Origin: Amyelois transitella
Lineage: Eukaryota; Arthropoda; Insecta; Lepidoptera; Pyralidae
Length of the DNA stretch: 64,000 nucleotides
NCBI RefSeq assembly: GCF_032362555.1
Contig: NC_083507.1
Location: 6,575,001 to 6,639,000 of the forward strand
Direction of reading: 5' to 3'
Position numbers and translations under genes: made by a program. The notes under the pieces are model-generated. The model searched no databases and had not been told where the DNA came from. It worked only from the letters and a program-made list of their open reading frames with translations. Below, piece after piece: positions 40,908 through 64,000 of this stretch (its first letter is position 1; the number at the start of each line of letters is the position of its first letter).

Positions 40908-43900
40908 ATGGCTACCACTTCCACAGGAAATATCGCACGGTATTTACGTCCAGAACGTTTTGATGTGGAACCTAATATATGTGGAGCTGATCTTCGTTGG
41001 ACTCACTGGCGGTATACTTTTATAAATTTCTTATCTGAAGAATTATCAGAATTTAAAGACGAATCACTCAAATTAAAACTCTTAGTCAACCATCTTTCGC
41101 CAACTGTATATTCATATATAAAAGAATACCAAACCTATACTGAAGCTATAGAAGCACTAAATAATATTTACATAAAACCACAAAATGAAATACATGCTCG
41201 ACATTCTCTTACTATAAGAAAACAACAAATAAGTGAAAGTATTTCAGAATATGTACAAGCACTCAAACTGTTATCTCATAATTGTAATTTTAGAGAAGTA
41301 TCAGCTGAAGAATATAGAAATGAATATATTCGTGACGCATTTATCTCAGGTATTCAATCTCAACAGATACGTGAAAGACTCCTTGAGCATTTATCACTTA
41401 CTTTAGACGAAGCACTTAATGTAGCAATTTCGCTTGAAACAGCAATAAATAACACGAAATCTTATTCAACTCCAACGACTCTTAATGCTCTCAATATGTC
41501 TAAAAACACTATAGACTTAGTACAAAACAGAAATGAAACTAAGAAAAATTATTATTCTCAGCGAAAATGTTTTTTCTGTGGAGGAAATGTACATCAAAGG
41601 AACAAATGTCCTGCTTTTAATTCCTGTTGCCAATTATGTTCTAAGAAAGGTCATTTCGCTATTGTATGTAGAAGTAGACCAACTATAAATTCCGTAGAAA
41701 CTGAAATTGAGAACAATATGTCTGGAATAATAGCTGCTTCTCCGTCTAATTTACGAAAAGCTACAATTACTATATTTGTCAATGATACAAAAGCTGATGC
41801 ACTTATTGACACTGGCAGTTCCGTGAGCTTTATTGATCGTAATCTGGTGCAAGCTATGAATCTCAAAATTAAACCATGCCATCAAACGATTACACTAGCA
41901 TCATTGAATCATGTATCACATGTAGATGGTATCTGCTATCCTACTATTCGACTGAATAACTGTACGTACAAAAACATACCATTACTTATTGTAAATAACT
42001 TATGTTCTGATGTAATTATTGGACATGATGTTCTTAAGGATCATTCGTCAGTAGAATTACATTTTGGTGGAAAAAGAGAAAGCCTTCAAATCTGCAATGT
42101 CATGCAAGCAACTGTTCCAGCTGTGTCTGTTTTTACAAATTTATCTCCTAACATAAAACCAATAGCAGTCCGGTCGAGACGCTATAGCACTGATGAAGAA
42201 ACTTTTATAAGACAAGAGATACATAATCTTTTACAAGATGGAGTGATTGAACCATCTGTATCTCCTTGGAGGGCACAAGTAATAATTATTGGGGGAGATC
42301 ATCACCGGCGCCGCATGGTTATTGATTATTCGCGAACTATTAACAAATATACAGAACTTGATGCTCATCCACTGCCTAGCATAGAACTGGTAGTTGCTAA
42401 TGTAGCTAAATACAATTATTTTAGTCAAATTGATTTGAAAAGTGCTTACCACCAAATTCCAATATTAGAAAAAGAAAAAAAGTATACAGCATTCGAAGCA
42501 TGTGGTAATTTATATCAGTTTACTCGCATTCCATTTGGAGTAACCAATGGCGTAGCTGCTTTTCAACGTACACTGCAATTTATAATAGAGTCAGAGAAAC
42601 TTAACGGCACATTTGCTTATTTAGATGATATTACCGTATGCGGCAAAACAAAAGACGATCATGACAAAAATTTGGAAAGATATATGATGGCAGCCGAGAA
42701 ATACAGTTTGACACTTAACAAAGACAAATGTACCTTTTCTTCTAGCTCTATAAATTTACTTGGTTATAATGTTCATAATAACACTATTAAACCAGATTCA
42801 ACTCGTCTTAAGCCACTTCTTGACTTACCAGTCTCATCAGATGGACCTTCACTGAAAAGAACTCTCGGGCTTTTTGCGCATTATTCAAAATGGGTACAAA
42901 ATTTTTCTGAAAAGGTAAGGCCTTTAATCTCAAGCAAAAGCTTTCCACTCGATGAAACAGCTATTTCTAGTTTTAATTCTCTTAAATCTACTATTGCTAA
43001 GTCATGTTTGACTGCAATAGACAATGAAGAAAGATTCGTCGTTGAAACTGATGCTTCTGAGCATACAATTGCAGCATCTCTTACACAAAATGGAAGACCA
43101 GTGGCATTTTTTTCTAGAAGTCTTTCCGATTCAGAACGCCGTCACTCTGCTATTGAAAAAGAAGCTTACGCAATTGTAGAATCTTTACGCAAGTGGCGAC
43201 ACTATCTCTTGGGTCGACATTTTCTTTTCATCACCGATCAACAGTCAGTTTCATTTATGCTGAATCAAAATCATACAAGCAAAGTTAAAAACGAGAAAGT
43301 TGAACGATGGCGCCTTGAGTTGTCGTGTTATAAATACGACATTATATATAGACCAGGGAAAGAAAATTTCACTGCTGATGCTTTGTCTAGAATAAGCGCT
43401 AGTATATCTACAAATAAACTTTATGAAATACACGATGCTTTGTGCCATCCTGGAATAGTGAGAATGGCACATTGGGTACGTCAAAAGAATCTGCCATATT
43501 CGATTAATGAAATAAGATCCATGGTTTCGTCTTGCCCTATTTGTTCAGAAATAAAACCAAGATTTGGTCAGACACACGGCCATCTCATAAAAGCAACTTC
43601 GTGTTTTGAACGACTTAATATAGATTTCAAAGGGCCTGTGCCAAGTAACACTACTAATCGTTATATATTAACAGTAATCGACGAATACTCTAGATTTCCC
43701 TTCGCTTATCCATGTAAAGATATGACTGCTTCAACTGTTGTTCATTGTCTGAAAGATATCTTTTATCTATTTGGTATACCACAATATATTCACTCTGACA
43801 GAGGAACATCATTTTTATCAGAAGAAGTCCAACAATTTCTTCATTCCCTTGGAATAGCTACTAGCAGAAGCTCTCCCTACAATCCAGAAGGTAACGGACA

Positions 43901-44468
43901 AATAGAAAGACTAAATGGAACATTATGGAAGAGTATTCAACTAAGCATTCGGTCCAAAAGTATGCGAATCGAAGAATGGGAAAAAGTTTTGCCTTTTGCT
44001 CTTCACTCAATACGCTCGTTGTTATGTACAAGTACCAATGCAACCCCTCATGAACGTATGTTTCATCATCCTAGACGATCATTAAATGGACAATCTATGC
44101 CAACGTGGTTACTTACTCCAGGACCTGTACTACTTAAACGACACGTAAGAAATTCTAAATATGACCCATTAGTTGATGAAGTGGAATTATTACAACCTAA
44201 TCCCATGTATTCATATGTCAAGCTTCCTGATGGTCGTGAAACAGTAGTTTCTAATAAACATTTAGCTCCTTTGCCGCAACTTAATCGGGAGAGTGAAGAA
44301 AGTGCTGATATGGAGCCGGATGTCCAGGGAACTATAAATGACACTGTGGAACCTGACGTGTCAAATGAAGGACGGGCAGCCGAGTCCGAAGAACCTGTTC
44401 TACGCCGTTCCAGTAGAGATCGCAGACCACCAGCTTATTTAAGGGATTATTTAAGGGGGGGAGAATGA
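40908..44468 (+). CDS. gag-pol: Gag-Pol polyprotein of the LTR retrotransposon
   Basis: Single frame of 1186 aa starting at the ATG at 40908; the frame is open a few codons upstream but only through a TTG. Gag has two CCHC zinc knuckles at about 221-234 and 241-254. Protease has DTGSS at 301-305. Reverse transcriptase has YLDD at 571-574. RNase H has Asp at about 715. Integrase has an HHCC finger beginning near His847 and catalytic D906, D964 and E1000, with 35 residues between the last two (the DD35E pattern). There is no frameshift between Gag and Pol, a layout also seen in Tf1, and no chromodomain was recognised. The last codons run through the polypurine tract and the stop lies in the 3' LTR. 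The frame is unbroken. Confidence 0.95.
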   Translation: MATTSTGNIARYLRPERFDVEPNICGADLRWTHWRYTFINFLSEELSEFKDESLKLKLLVNHLSPTVYSYIKEYQTYTEAIEALNNIYIKPQNEIHARHSLTIRKQQISESISEYVQALKLLSHNCNFREVSAEEYRNEYIRDAFISGIQSQQIRERLLEHLSLTLDEALNVAISLETAINNTKSYSTPTTLNALNMSKNTIDLVQNRNETKKNYYSQRKCFFCGGNVHQRNKCPAFNSCCQLCSKKGHFAIVCRSRPTINSVETEIENNMSGIIAASPSNLRKATITIFVNDTKADALIDTGSSVSFIDRNLVQAMNLKIKPCHQTITLASLNHVSHVDGICYPTIRLNNCTYKNIPLLIVNNLCSDVIIGHDVLKDHSSVELHFGGKRESLQICNVMQATVPAVSVFTNLSPNIKPIAVRSRRYSTDEETFIRQEIHNLLQDGVIEPSVSPWRAQVIIIGGDHHRRRMVIDYSRTINKYTELDAHPLPSIELVVANVAKYNYFSQIDLKSAYHQIPILEKEKKYTAFEACGNLYQFTRIPFGVTNGVAAFQRTLQFIIESEKLNGTFAYLDDITVCGKTKDDHDKNLERYMMAAEKYSLTLNKDKCTFSSSSINLLGYNVHNNTIKPDSTRLKPLLDLPVSSDGPSLKRTLGLFAHYSKWVQNFSEKVRPLISSKSFPLDETAISSFNSLKSTIAKSCLTAIDNEERFVVETDASEHTIAASLTQNGRPVAFFSRSLSDSERRHSAIEKEAYAIVESLRKWRHYLLGRHFLFITDQQSVSFMLNQNHTSKVKNEKVERWRLELSCYKYDIIYRPGKENFTADALSRISASISTNKLYEIHDALCHPGIVRMAHWVRQKNLPYSINEIRSMVSSCPICSEIKPRFGQTHGHLIKATSCFERLNIDFKGPVPSNTTNRYILTVIDEYSRFPFAYPCKDMTASTVVHCLKDIFYLFGIPQYIHSDRGTSFLSEEVQQFLHSLGIATSRSSPYNPEGNGQIERLNGTLWKSIQLSIRSKSMRIEEWEKVLPFALHSIRSLLCTSTNATPHERMFHHPRRSLNGQSMPTWLLTPGPVLLKRHVRNSKYDPLVDEVELLQPNPMYSYVKLPDGRETVVSNKHLAPLPQLNRESEESADMEPDVQGTINDTVEPDVSNEGRAAESEEPVLRRSSRDRRPPAYLRDYLRGGE
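44453..44465 (+). other. Polypurine tract of the LTR element
   Basis: An unbroken run of 13 purines (AAGGGGGGGAGAA) directly abuts the 3' LTR, as expected for the plus-strand primer. It is also coding, giving the C-terminal R-G-G-E. Confidence 0.9.
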
Positions 44469-44576
44469 CATGTTATCTATGATATTTTAAAAAATAATCT
44501 TGTCTTTATTGTTACTGTCATAGTTGTGTTTTAACTAGAATAAAACCAATACATTTGGTTTTGCATTATTATTACA
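44466..44576 (+). repeat. 3' LTR
   Basis: Identical to the 5' LTR over all 111 bases. Its first three bases, TGA, also serve as the stop codon of the Gag-Pol frame. Confidence 0.95.
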
Positions 44577-44871
44577 CTTATTAAATATAGATTTAATTAT
44601 AAATATAGATTTCATCCACATAGGGAATCTTATATGTCACTGTTTATCAAGTTTTTATGAAAAGAAAGCTCAAGAAATTTATCAAGATTCGGATCAAAAA
44701 GCATAGGTATATTTGTTTCTCTGTGACACTCAAAATCTCATCTGAATTACAGACATATATTTACTTCAATGTAATGTTTTTTTAAATCAGTGATCCGAAC
44801 ATATAAATCTATGAAAAACACTTTTATTAGATACACACTCATATATGTAGTTAGTTGAAGGTTATCCTACT

Positions 44872-45065
44872 ACTATTATAAAGGCGAAAGTTTGTATGGA
44901 TGTTTGTTACTCTTTCACGCAAAAACTACTGAACCGATTACCATGAAATTTGGTATGTAGGTAGCTGAAGACCCAGAATAACACATAGGCTACTTTTTAT
45001 CCCAGAGTTCCCGCGGGATTGATAGGGTTTCTATGCGGACGAAGTCGCGGGCGGCCTCTAGTCTA
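44872..45065 (+). repeat. Moth-type dispersed repeat (Helitron/LEP-like)
   Basis: Contains 'ttcacgcaaaaactactgaac', 'ccgcgggattgatagggttt' and ends 'gacgaagtcgcgggcggcc'. The same text, inverted, is at about 19812-19990. Assignment to Helitrons is from memory of similar lepidopteran repeats. Confidence 0.5.
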
Positions 45066-45470
45066 TCATAAATGTTAAAACTACCTACATAATGTAGACA
45101 ACAATAAGATCTGTGCAAAGTTTAATGACTCTCGCTTAAATCTATTAGTTAGAGGTATATTTGATAATGACTGTGAAGACTGTTTCGGCTGATCAGGAGA
45201 AAAAAAATATAATAACTACTCTGGACGGAATCTTATTATCACGGTAATAGAAGCTAGTTTGGATGTTTAGTAAATTAAAAGCGACCACGCTTAACGTGGT
45301 TGGTTATACGCAGATCTTGAAATATTTTTTTTAAATAAAGTTGTCATCTTGGGAAGCGATGTATCATCATATATTTGATGTAAATATCGTAGGTATGATC
45401 TTCATTTTTAATATAAGTGTGTATATATTTATTGGAGAGATGTAAGAAAAAAAAATGTAATTTTTAAATT

Positions 45471-45476
45471 TTTATT
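45471..45476 (-). terminator. Candidate poly(A) signal of gene C
   Basis: TTTATT on the plus strand reads AATAAA on the minus strand, 195 bases after the gene C stop. A second one lies at 45428-45433. Confidence 0.4.
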
Positions 45477-45670
45477 TAAATAAATATAGGTACAAAATAC
45501 TCTTAGCTACTTTTATCGTACAGTACAGTTCTTAAATATAATCTCGGTGATATTTTTTTCTATATTATAGCGAGGTAAATTTTCAATAATACAGGACATT
45601 CGAATTTAATATTTTAATTCTCAATCCATCACCAAAACGTTATTAAAAAAAGCGCAAAAAAAAATAATGA

Positions 45671-59805
<14,135 letters not shown>

Positions 59806-61224
59806 CTTTTTTTAAATTCAAATATAAACAATGTAGATTTAATTGTACTTGTAGATTTAACACATTCAACTATTAATACAACTAAAATTAAATTGGAGTT
59901 TTGATATGTACATGATAAGTTGTATAAAAAAACACTCACTAAAATATTCACTACTACGCGATCGAGCCCGCTAACAACTGATATTAACCACGCTAACGAA
60001 TTATTATAAATACATTCCCTTTATCGATATCTAAGCATACGTCATTGGTACAATATAACGAATGAGGCATCCTGAAATATTTTCTTCATAGGATTTTTCC
60101 CAATAAATGAAACACATTAGTCTGTATGTAACTGTGGAATTTTAAAATCTTTTTTCTTAACGAAGGGACAGTGGCGCAGATGACTTCTTTGAAATTAAGA
60201 AAAGTTTTTCTAATAATTTCTGTTTGTACTTGTTGTGTTGTTATTCTGCTTGATGCGCTCGTGAAGGTGGCGCTAAATTGGCGCGAGCGAAACTGTGGAT
60301 ATAAGCTAGTAATAGAGATAAGCATATAGGAAATTGCACTCTTGTGATTGTAGTGTAAGTTACGATTTTGAATGCATCAGGTGCGTTAGAAATCATGTAT
60401 ATTTACCATTAAAGCAGCGGCTATGCTCAAAGAGTGTAGCTTTTATACCTATATTTAGTACTATTATGAAACGAGTCTAGTACTTAAAACATCGAGTTTG
60501 GCCTTTTTATATCCCTAAGCAGTATAGTTTCAAATGGCCAAGGAGAGATAATGAAAATATTCGGTAAAAATCAGTCATCGTTGGGGTTGTACAAATTTTT
60601 GTTCTTAATGTAAACTTAATCTCAATAAAACAATAATACTGTGTTAAACGACATATCCCGCTAATTGACATTCGGATTTCGGGAAGTCCACTCTTAGTGC
60701 ACCCCTAGACCAAAATGCAAATCTTTAAACCCAGCATTTGGGTTGTAGGTATGTTGATAATTGAGTCAAAAAGTCAGTGATATCTTTTTAAAATAGATAG
60801 ATAGAATTTTGTGAAATGACTTAGTTGTCTCAATATTTTTTTCTGGTCCTGGTGGTGTCCTCCCTGACGAGTAAAAATTAAAGATAATAATCAAACGTAA
60901 TTTGGATTATAATTTAACTTCTAGGAATGTGTGTGGCTTCCTCGATCTCTCATTATAAAAGCATCGGTTAACTTATAAAATAAAACCATTAAAAGTAGAA
61001 AATTCGGGGAATTTGGTTAAGTAGAATGAAACTTTTTAATAAATTTATTTCAATAAATCAATAAATAATAATTTTATAAAAAGAATTTTACATAAACATC
61101 AGGTATGTGTTCAAACAATAAAATATAAGTTATCAGAAAAACAGGTATTATCTATATATGTATAACATGTCTCAGTTAAATTTATTCGTGACCCTAGAGT
61201 GAGTTATCATACTAGCGAAAATTA
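59806..61224. other. Upstream region of gene C and 3' flank of the Cys-rich gene
   Basis: No convincing gene. On the minus strand an AG lies directly before the gene C ATG, and a GTGAGTG donor-like site lies at about 59939-59933, so a non-coding first exon near 59940-60000 followed by a 5' UTR intron is possible. The minus frame 60325-60086 looks like chance. Confidence 0.35.
61044..61049 (-). terminator. Candidate poly(A) signal of the Cys-rich gene
   Basis: TTTATT on the plus strand (AATAAA on the minus strand) lies about 175 bases downstream of the stop at 61225, in AT-rich sequence with several similar motifs. Confidence 0.4.
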
Positions 61225-64000
61225 TCAGTAAAGACTTTTTGAATGTACAGGACAAACTCTTGCATTTAACGAGTCACAAGTACATTTCGAGTGAAAAAAT
61301 TTATTTTCTATATTGTCCACCAACATTTTTACATGACATACAGGAACTAAATTACAATCACAGCTTAATGATTGTGTTTTGTGCATATTTGTAGGGTAAG
61401 ATAAATGAGATTCACTTCGAATATTACTCTTCAGAATTGGCTTTACACGACATTCACAAATGTCATCTTTTTCAACTTCCAATTTGTTGTCGCAGATGTG
61501 TAAATTACTATTTGAAGTATTTGCAGAATTATTTGAAACCATTATATTTCTATTCGAAGATTTAAGAACTATTTCTTCGCCTTCATCAAAGAAATTGCTT
61601 TCAATATTCTTTGATCTTTGGTTTCTATGTGAAATAGAGTTTTCATGTAATTTATTATTAGCAGGTCGGTTTTTGTGTTTTTTTGATACATTGTTCATAA
61701 TATAAGTATAATTTTTAGATTGTTTATGGTCTTTAGTCAAATCATTCCACAAGTTGGTAATTTGGTTATTATTTCTCATAACTGTTGACTTTATACATGT
61801 ACAAGTACCAAGAGCACATTTACATGAACAATCCACAGTATAGCCTATATATGGACAAGATGATTTTTCATTATGTTCGACTTTGTTTCGCTCTGCAATA
61901 TTATTATCATTATTCTTAGAATAATTTGAAAATCCATTATTTTTAACTTTATAAATATGGTGATTAACTAAAACTTCTGGTGTTCCAAAAGTACTCATTT
62001 TAGAATTACAATTGCAACTATCTATTTCCACAGAATTGTAACCCCTTTCTGTGACACTCTTCATCGATTCTGATGTTTGGACGTTTTTTGTTTCTTTTTC
62101 CATAGCATCACATGATTTTGTAGCCATTCCCAAATTAAGAGGTACTTGAGCTGACATACTTTGCTTGAGTATAATTGACTTATTCGAATTAGATTTTGTC
62201 AATTTTTCAATATCATTTGTGAGATTTGTATCAAAGGAAATTTTAATCTCATGTTTGTTTAGTTCATCATTTATATCCTTTTCTGGTACCTCGTCTTTAC
62301 GTACCTCATTCATTTTATTCTTTCTAGCTACATCTTGACTCTTGCAAACATTTTTAAGACGTTGAAAATCTTTCTCTATCAGGCTATATATTTCATCCAA
62401 AACTTTTGGCAAGATACAATCTTGCTTTTGATTGTCATTTCCACACAAACATTGGACTCTTTTAATTTTAGTTTTTAGATATTCTTGTAATAATGTATTT
62501 GCTCGATTCCAATTTCCATTTGAATGCTTTCCTTCTTTGCAATTACATGATATTTCATTTGTACTAGTAGAAATAATATGTTTAACTCGTTGTAGTATAG
62601 TAGAAAATAACTTTTCTTCTTCATCAAAAGGTAAAATTGAAAATTTACAGCAAGAATGTTTTAATTCTTCTAATTTGCTCCGTAAATATTCTTCTAGCAA
62701 ATAAAAAGTATTAACTTCTAATTCTTTCGATTCAATCTTAGTACCACTATTACAACAAATACAAGGTAGTTCATTATTTAGAGAAACCTCTTTAAAACTT
62801 GGGACATCAAGTTTTTTATCGCTTGTTAAATGATCACCTCGTTGTTTTTTGAAATTATTTTCCATATAATTTTTAAATTGGTCAAACTCTACATGACATT
62901 GACAAGACTGAACATTGAGCTGCTCATTTCCATGAGAACCATTTTTTAAAGAATCGTTGAAGGTTTGTAAGTTACTAATTGATGGTAACTCAGTTTTATG
63001 TTTTCTGTTCGAAATACTATTTTTGTCATCAAAAACCTTCTGAGAGCTAATGTTAGCCAGAGTAACACCCAAAAGTTTAACATAGTAATCACAGTCACTA
63101 GGAAATAAATCAGATGATTTCACGATTTGATTAATAGCAGTTTCAGTTTTATGGTCAACTTTATTGTCATTTTCTGAGAGTCGTTGATTCTCATTGTTGC
63201 TTGAAACATTTGTTTTCATTTTTAGTAACGAATCATTGATATAACCGTATCTCTTTGATGATTCCAGTCTGGATTTTTTCTTGTCAGGATTTAATATATC
63301 GGTTCTTTTACCTGAAGATTTTTTACATTCACAGGATTCTGAATTGATACATTTGAAAAGTGAGCTTGAATTGTCCTCTTTTTTATTTATTTTTTGTTGC
63401 TTTGTACTAGTACACTTACATTGATCATTACTTTTTTCCAAATTAATCGCACCCATATATTCTGATTCTGTTGCGTTTGTAAGCAAATTTGTATTAACAT
63501 CTGTTGATGTATTTTTACTTATGTCAGAAATAAATTTTGTACGGCTAACATGATATACTAAATTCGGTTGAATTCCACGTTCTGATTTATTAAACTCGTA
63601 ATCTTTTTGTTGGGTTTTATTTGTATCCAGAGTCGTCGTTAACTTACTCTTGCTATCAGGCAATCCTGAAGTAGCTATTAAATTACTTTTCCATTCGGTT
63701 AGTTTTTCAAAAAGTTTATCTATTGATGTGTTAGATGGTATTTTATGGAAACAAATACAACCACTTGTACATGATTTATGCGTCTTATTCTTATCGAAGT
63801 TTGTTTCTATTTCTACGCTCAATGGTTTTGGACTTGAAATTTGATTGGACATAGTTCTGGATTGCTTATGTAAAGCTTTGTCTTCGTTGTCAGCGCTTGA
63901 TTTATGTAAAGGTATGTCTTCACCTGCTAATTTAGATATTGGATTTTGATTTCCGCAAAAACAGGTATTGACAGCAAAAGCCTGTACTGGGCCAAGTTTT
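61225..64000 (-). CDS. Cysteine-rich protein of unknown family, 5' end outside window
   Basis: One long frame ends at 61225. An ATG at 63852 would give 875 aa, but the frame stays open for the remaining 49 codons to the window edge, and those codons include another Cys cluster (TCFCGN). The real start is therefore probably upstream. The protein is rich in Asn, Lys and Ser and carries at least 13 short Cys clusters, mostly CxC, spread along its length (CICF, CKC, CEC, CQCH, CICC, CNC, CLC, CSCKCALGTCTC near the C-terminal third, CECR, CDCNLVPVCHVK and CTCD at the end). No signal peptide or membrane segment is visible in the part seen. I do not recognise the family. The Cys spacing suggests metal binding, but that is only inference. 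It is a separate gene upstream of gene C on the same strand. Confidence 0.75.
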   Translation of the reverse strand, partial: KLGPVQAFAVNTCFCGNQNPISKLAGEDIPLHKSSADNEDKALHKQSRTMSNQISSPKPLSVEIETNFDKNKTHKSCTSGCICFHKIPSNTSIDKLFEKLTEWKSNLIATSGLPDSKSKLTTTLDTNKTQQKDYEFNKSERGIQPNLVYHVSRTKFISDISKNTSTDVNTNLLTNATESEYMGAINLEKSNDQCKCTSTKQQKINKKEDNSSSLFKCINSESCECKKSSGKRTDILNPDKKKSRLESSKRYGYINDSLLKMKTNVSSNNENQRLSENDNKVDHKTETAINQIVKSSDLFPSDCDYYVKLLGVTLANISSQKVFDDKNSISNRKHKTELPSISNLQTFNDSLKNGSHGNEQLNVQSCQCHVEFDQFKNYMENNFKKQRGDHLTSDKKLDVPSFKEVSLNNELPCICCNSGTKIESKELEVNTFYLLEEYLRSKLEELKHSCCKFSILPFDEEEKLFSTILQRVKHIISTSTNEISCNCKEGKHSNGNWNRANTLLQEYLKTKIKRVQCLCGNDNQKQDCILPKVLDEIYSLIEKDFQRLKNVCKSQDVARKNKMNEVRKDEVPEKDINDELNKHEIKISFDTNLTNDIEKLTKSNSNKSIILKQSMSAQVPLNLGMATKSCDAMEKETKNVQTSESMKSVTERGYNSVEIDSCNCNSKMSTFGTPEVLVNHHIYKVKNNGFSNYSKNNDNNIAERNKVEHNEKSSCPYIGYTVDCSCKCALGTCTCIKSTVMRNNNQITNLWNDLTKDHKQSKNYTYIMNNVSKKHKNRPANNKLHENSISHRNQRSKNIESNFFDEGEEIVLKSSNRNIMVSNNSANTSNSNLHICDNKLEVEKDDICECRVKPILKSNIRSESHLSYPTNMHKTQSLSCDCNLVPVCHVKMLVDNIENKFFHSKCTCDSLNARVCPVHSKSLY

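Larger units (their letters stand above)
40686..44576 (+). mobile_element. Intact Ty3/gypsy-class LTR retrotransposon
   Basis: The element is 3891 bp. Two LTRs of 111 bp (TG...CA) are identical base for base, and the insertion is flanked by the 5-bp duplication CTTAT (40681-40685 and 44577-44581). Inside are a priming region, one long Gag-Pol frame and a polypurine tract. Domain order PR-RT-RNaseH-IN places it in the Ty3/gypsy (Metaviridae-type) group; there is no env frame. Identical LTRs, an exact target duplication and an open frame point to a recent insertion that may still be competent. It sits between the 3' ends of genes B and C. Confidence 0.95.
44577..45670. other. Region between the LTR element and gene C
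   Basis: No gene seen. It holds the 3' target duplication CTTAT, a moth-type repeat at 44.9-45.1 kb and the 3' UTR of gene C on the minus strand. Confidence 0.6.

Noticed and set aside
60086..60325. 79-codon minus-strand frame upstream of gene C
   Set aside because: Composition and lack of motifs suggest chance; it might overlap a 5' UTR but nothing supports a protein.

Overview
The window looks like lepidopteran nuclear DNA, probably from a noctuid-type moth. It is AT-rich, its genes have 25 small exons with GT-AG introns, and it is littered with short repeats of the kind seen in moths: tRNA-headed SINEs, a repeat ending in a conserved 'gacgtgatta' motif, and pieces resembling Helitron or LEP sequences. 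The species and repeat family names are inference; the exon structures were read directly.

The core is a cluster of three paralogous ABCC (MRP4-type) full transporters. Gene A (+, 355-12702) enters the window from the left without its first two exons. Gene B (+, 20590-37876) is complete: 25 exons, 1355 aa. Gene C (-, 59805-45671) is also complete: 25 exons, 1346 aa, and lies tail-to-tail with B. I rebuilt every exon by hand; all splice phases agree, all nucleotide-binding motifs are present, and no frame is broken. Most exons are the same length in all three genes. C resembles the lepidopteran ABCC2/ABCC3 clade known for Bt Cry1 toxin receptors; A and B are closer to each other. The proteins should be apical-membrane export pumps with 12 membrane segments and two unequal ATPase sites.

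Between B and C sits a very young Ty3/gypsy-class LTR retrotransposon (40686-44576): identical 111-bp LTRs, a 5-bp target duplication and an intact 1186-aa Gag-Pol frame. It has no visible tRNA primer-binding site. The 15 bases just inside its 5' LTR are instead the perfect complement of a segment inside the LTR, which suggests self-priming as in yeast Tf1. Just upstream is a chain of three overlapping near-perfect palindromes (40310-40405) and a possible small membrane-protein gene (38768-38595, minus).

Intron 17 of gene B holds a 584-bp PIF/Harbinger element with a TAA target duplication and an N-terminal transposase remnant. The 7.9-kb A-B gap holds repeats and one isolated GC-rich patch. 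At the right end, a cysteine-rich protein of unknown family (minus, 61225 to beyond 64000) is cut by the window edge.
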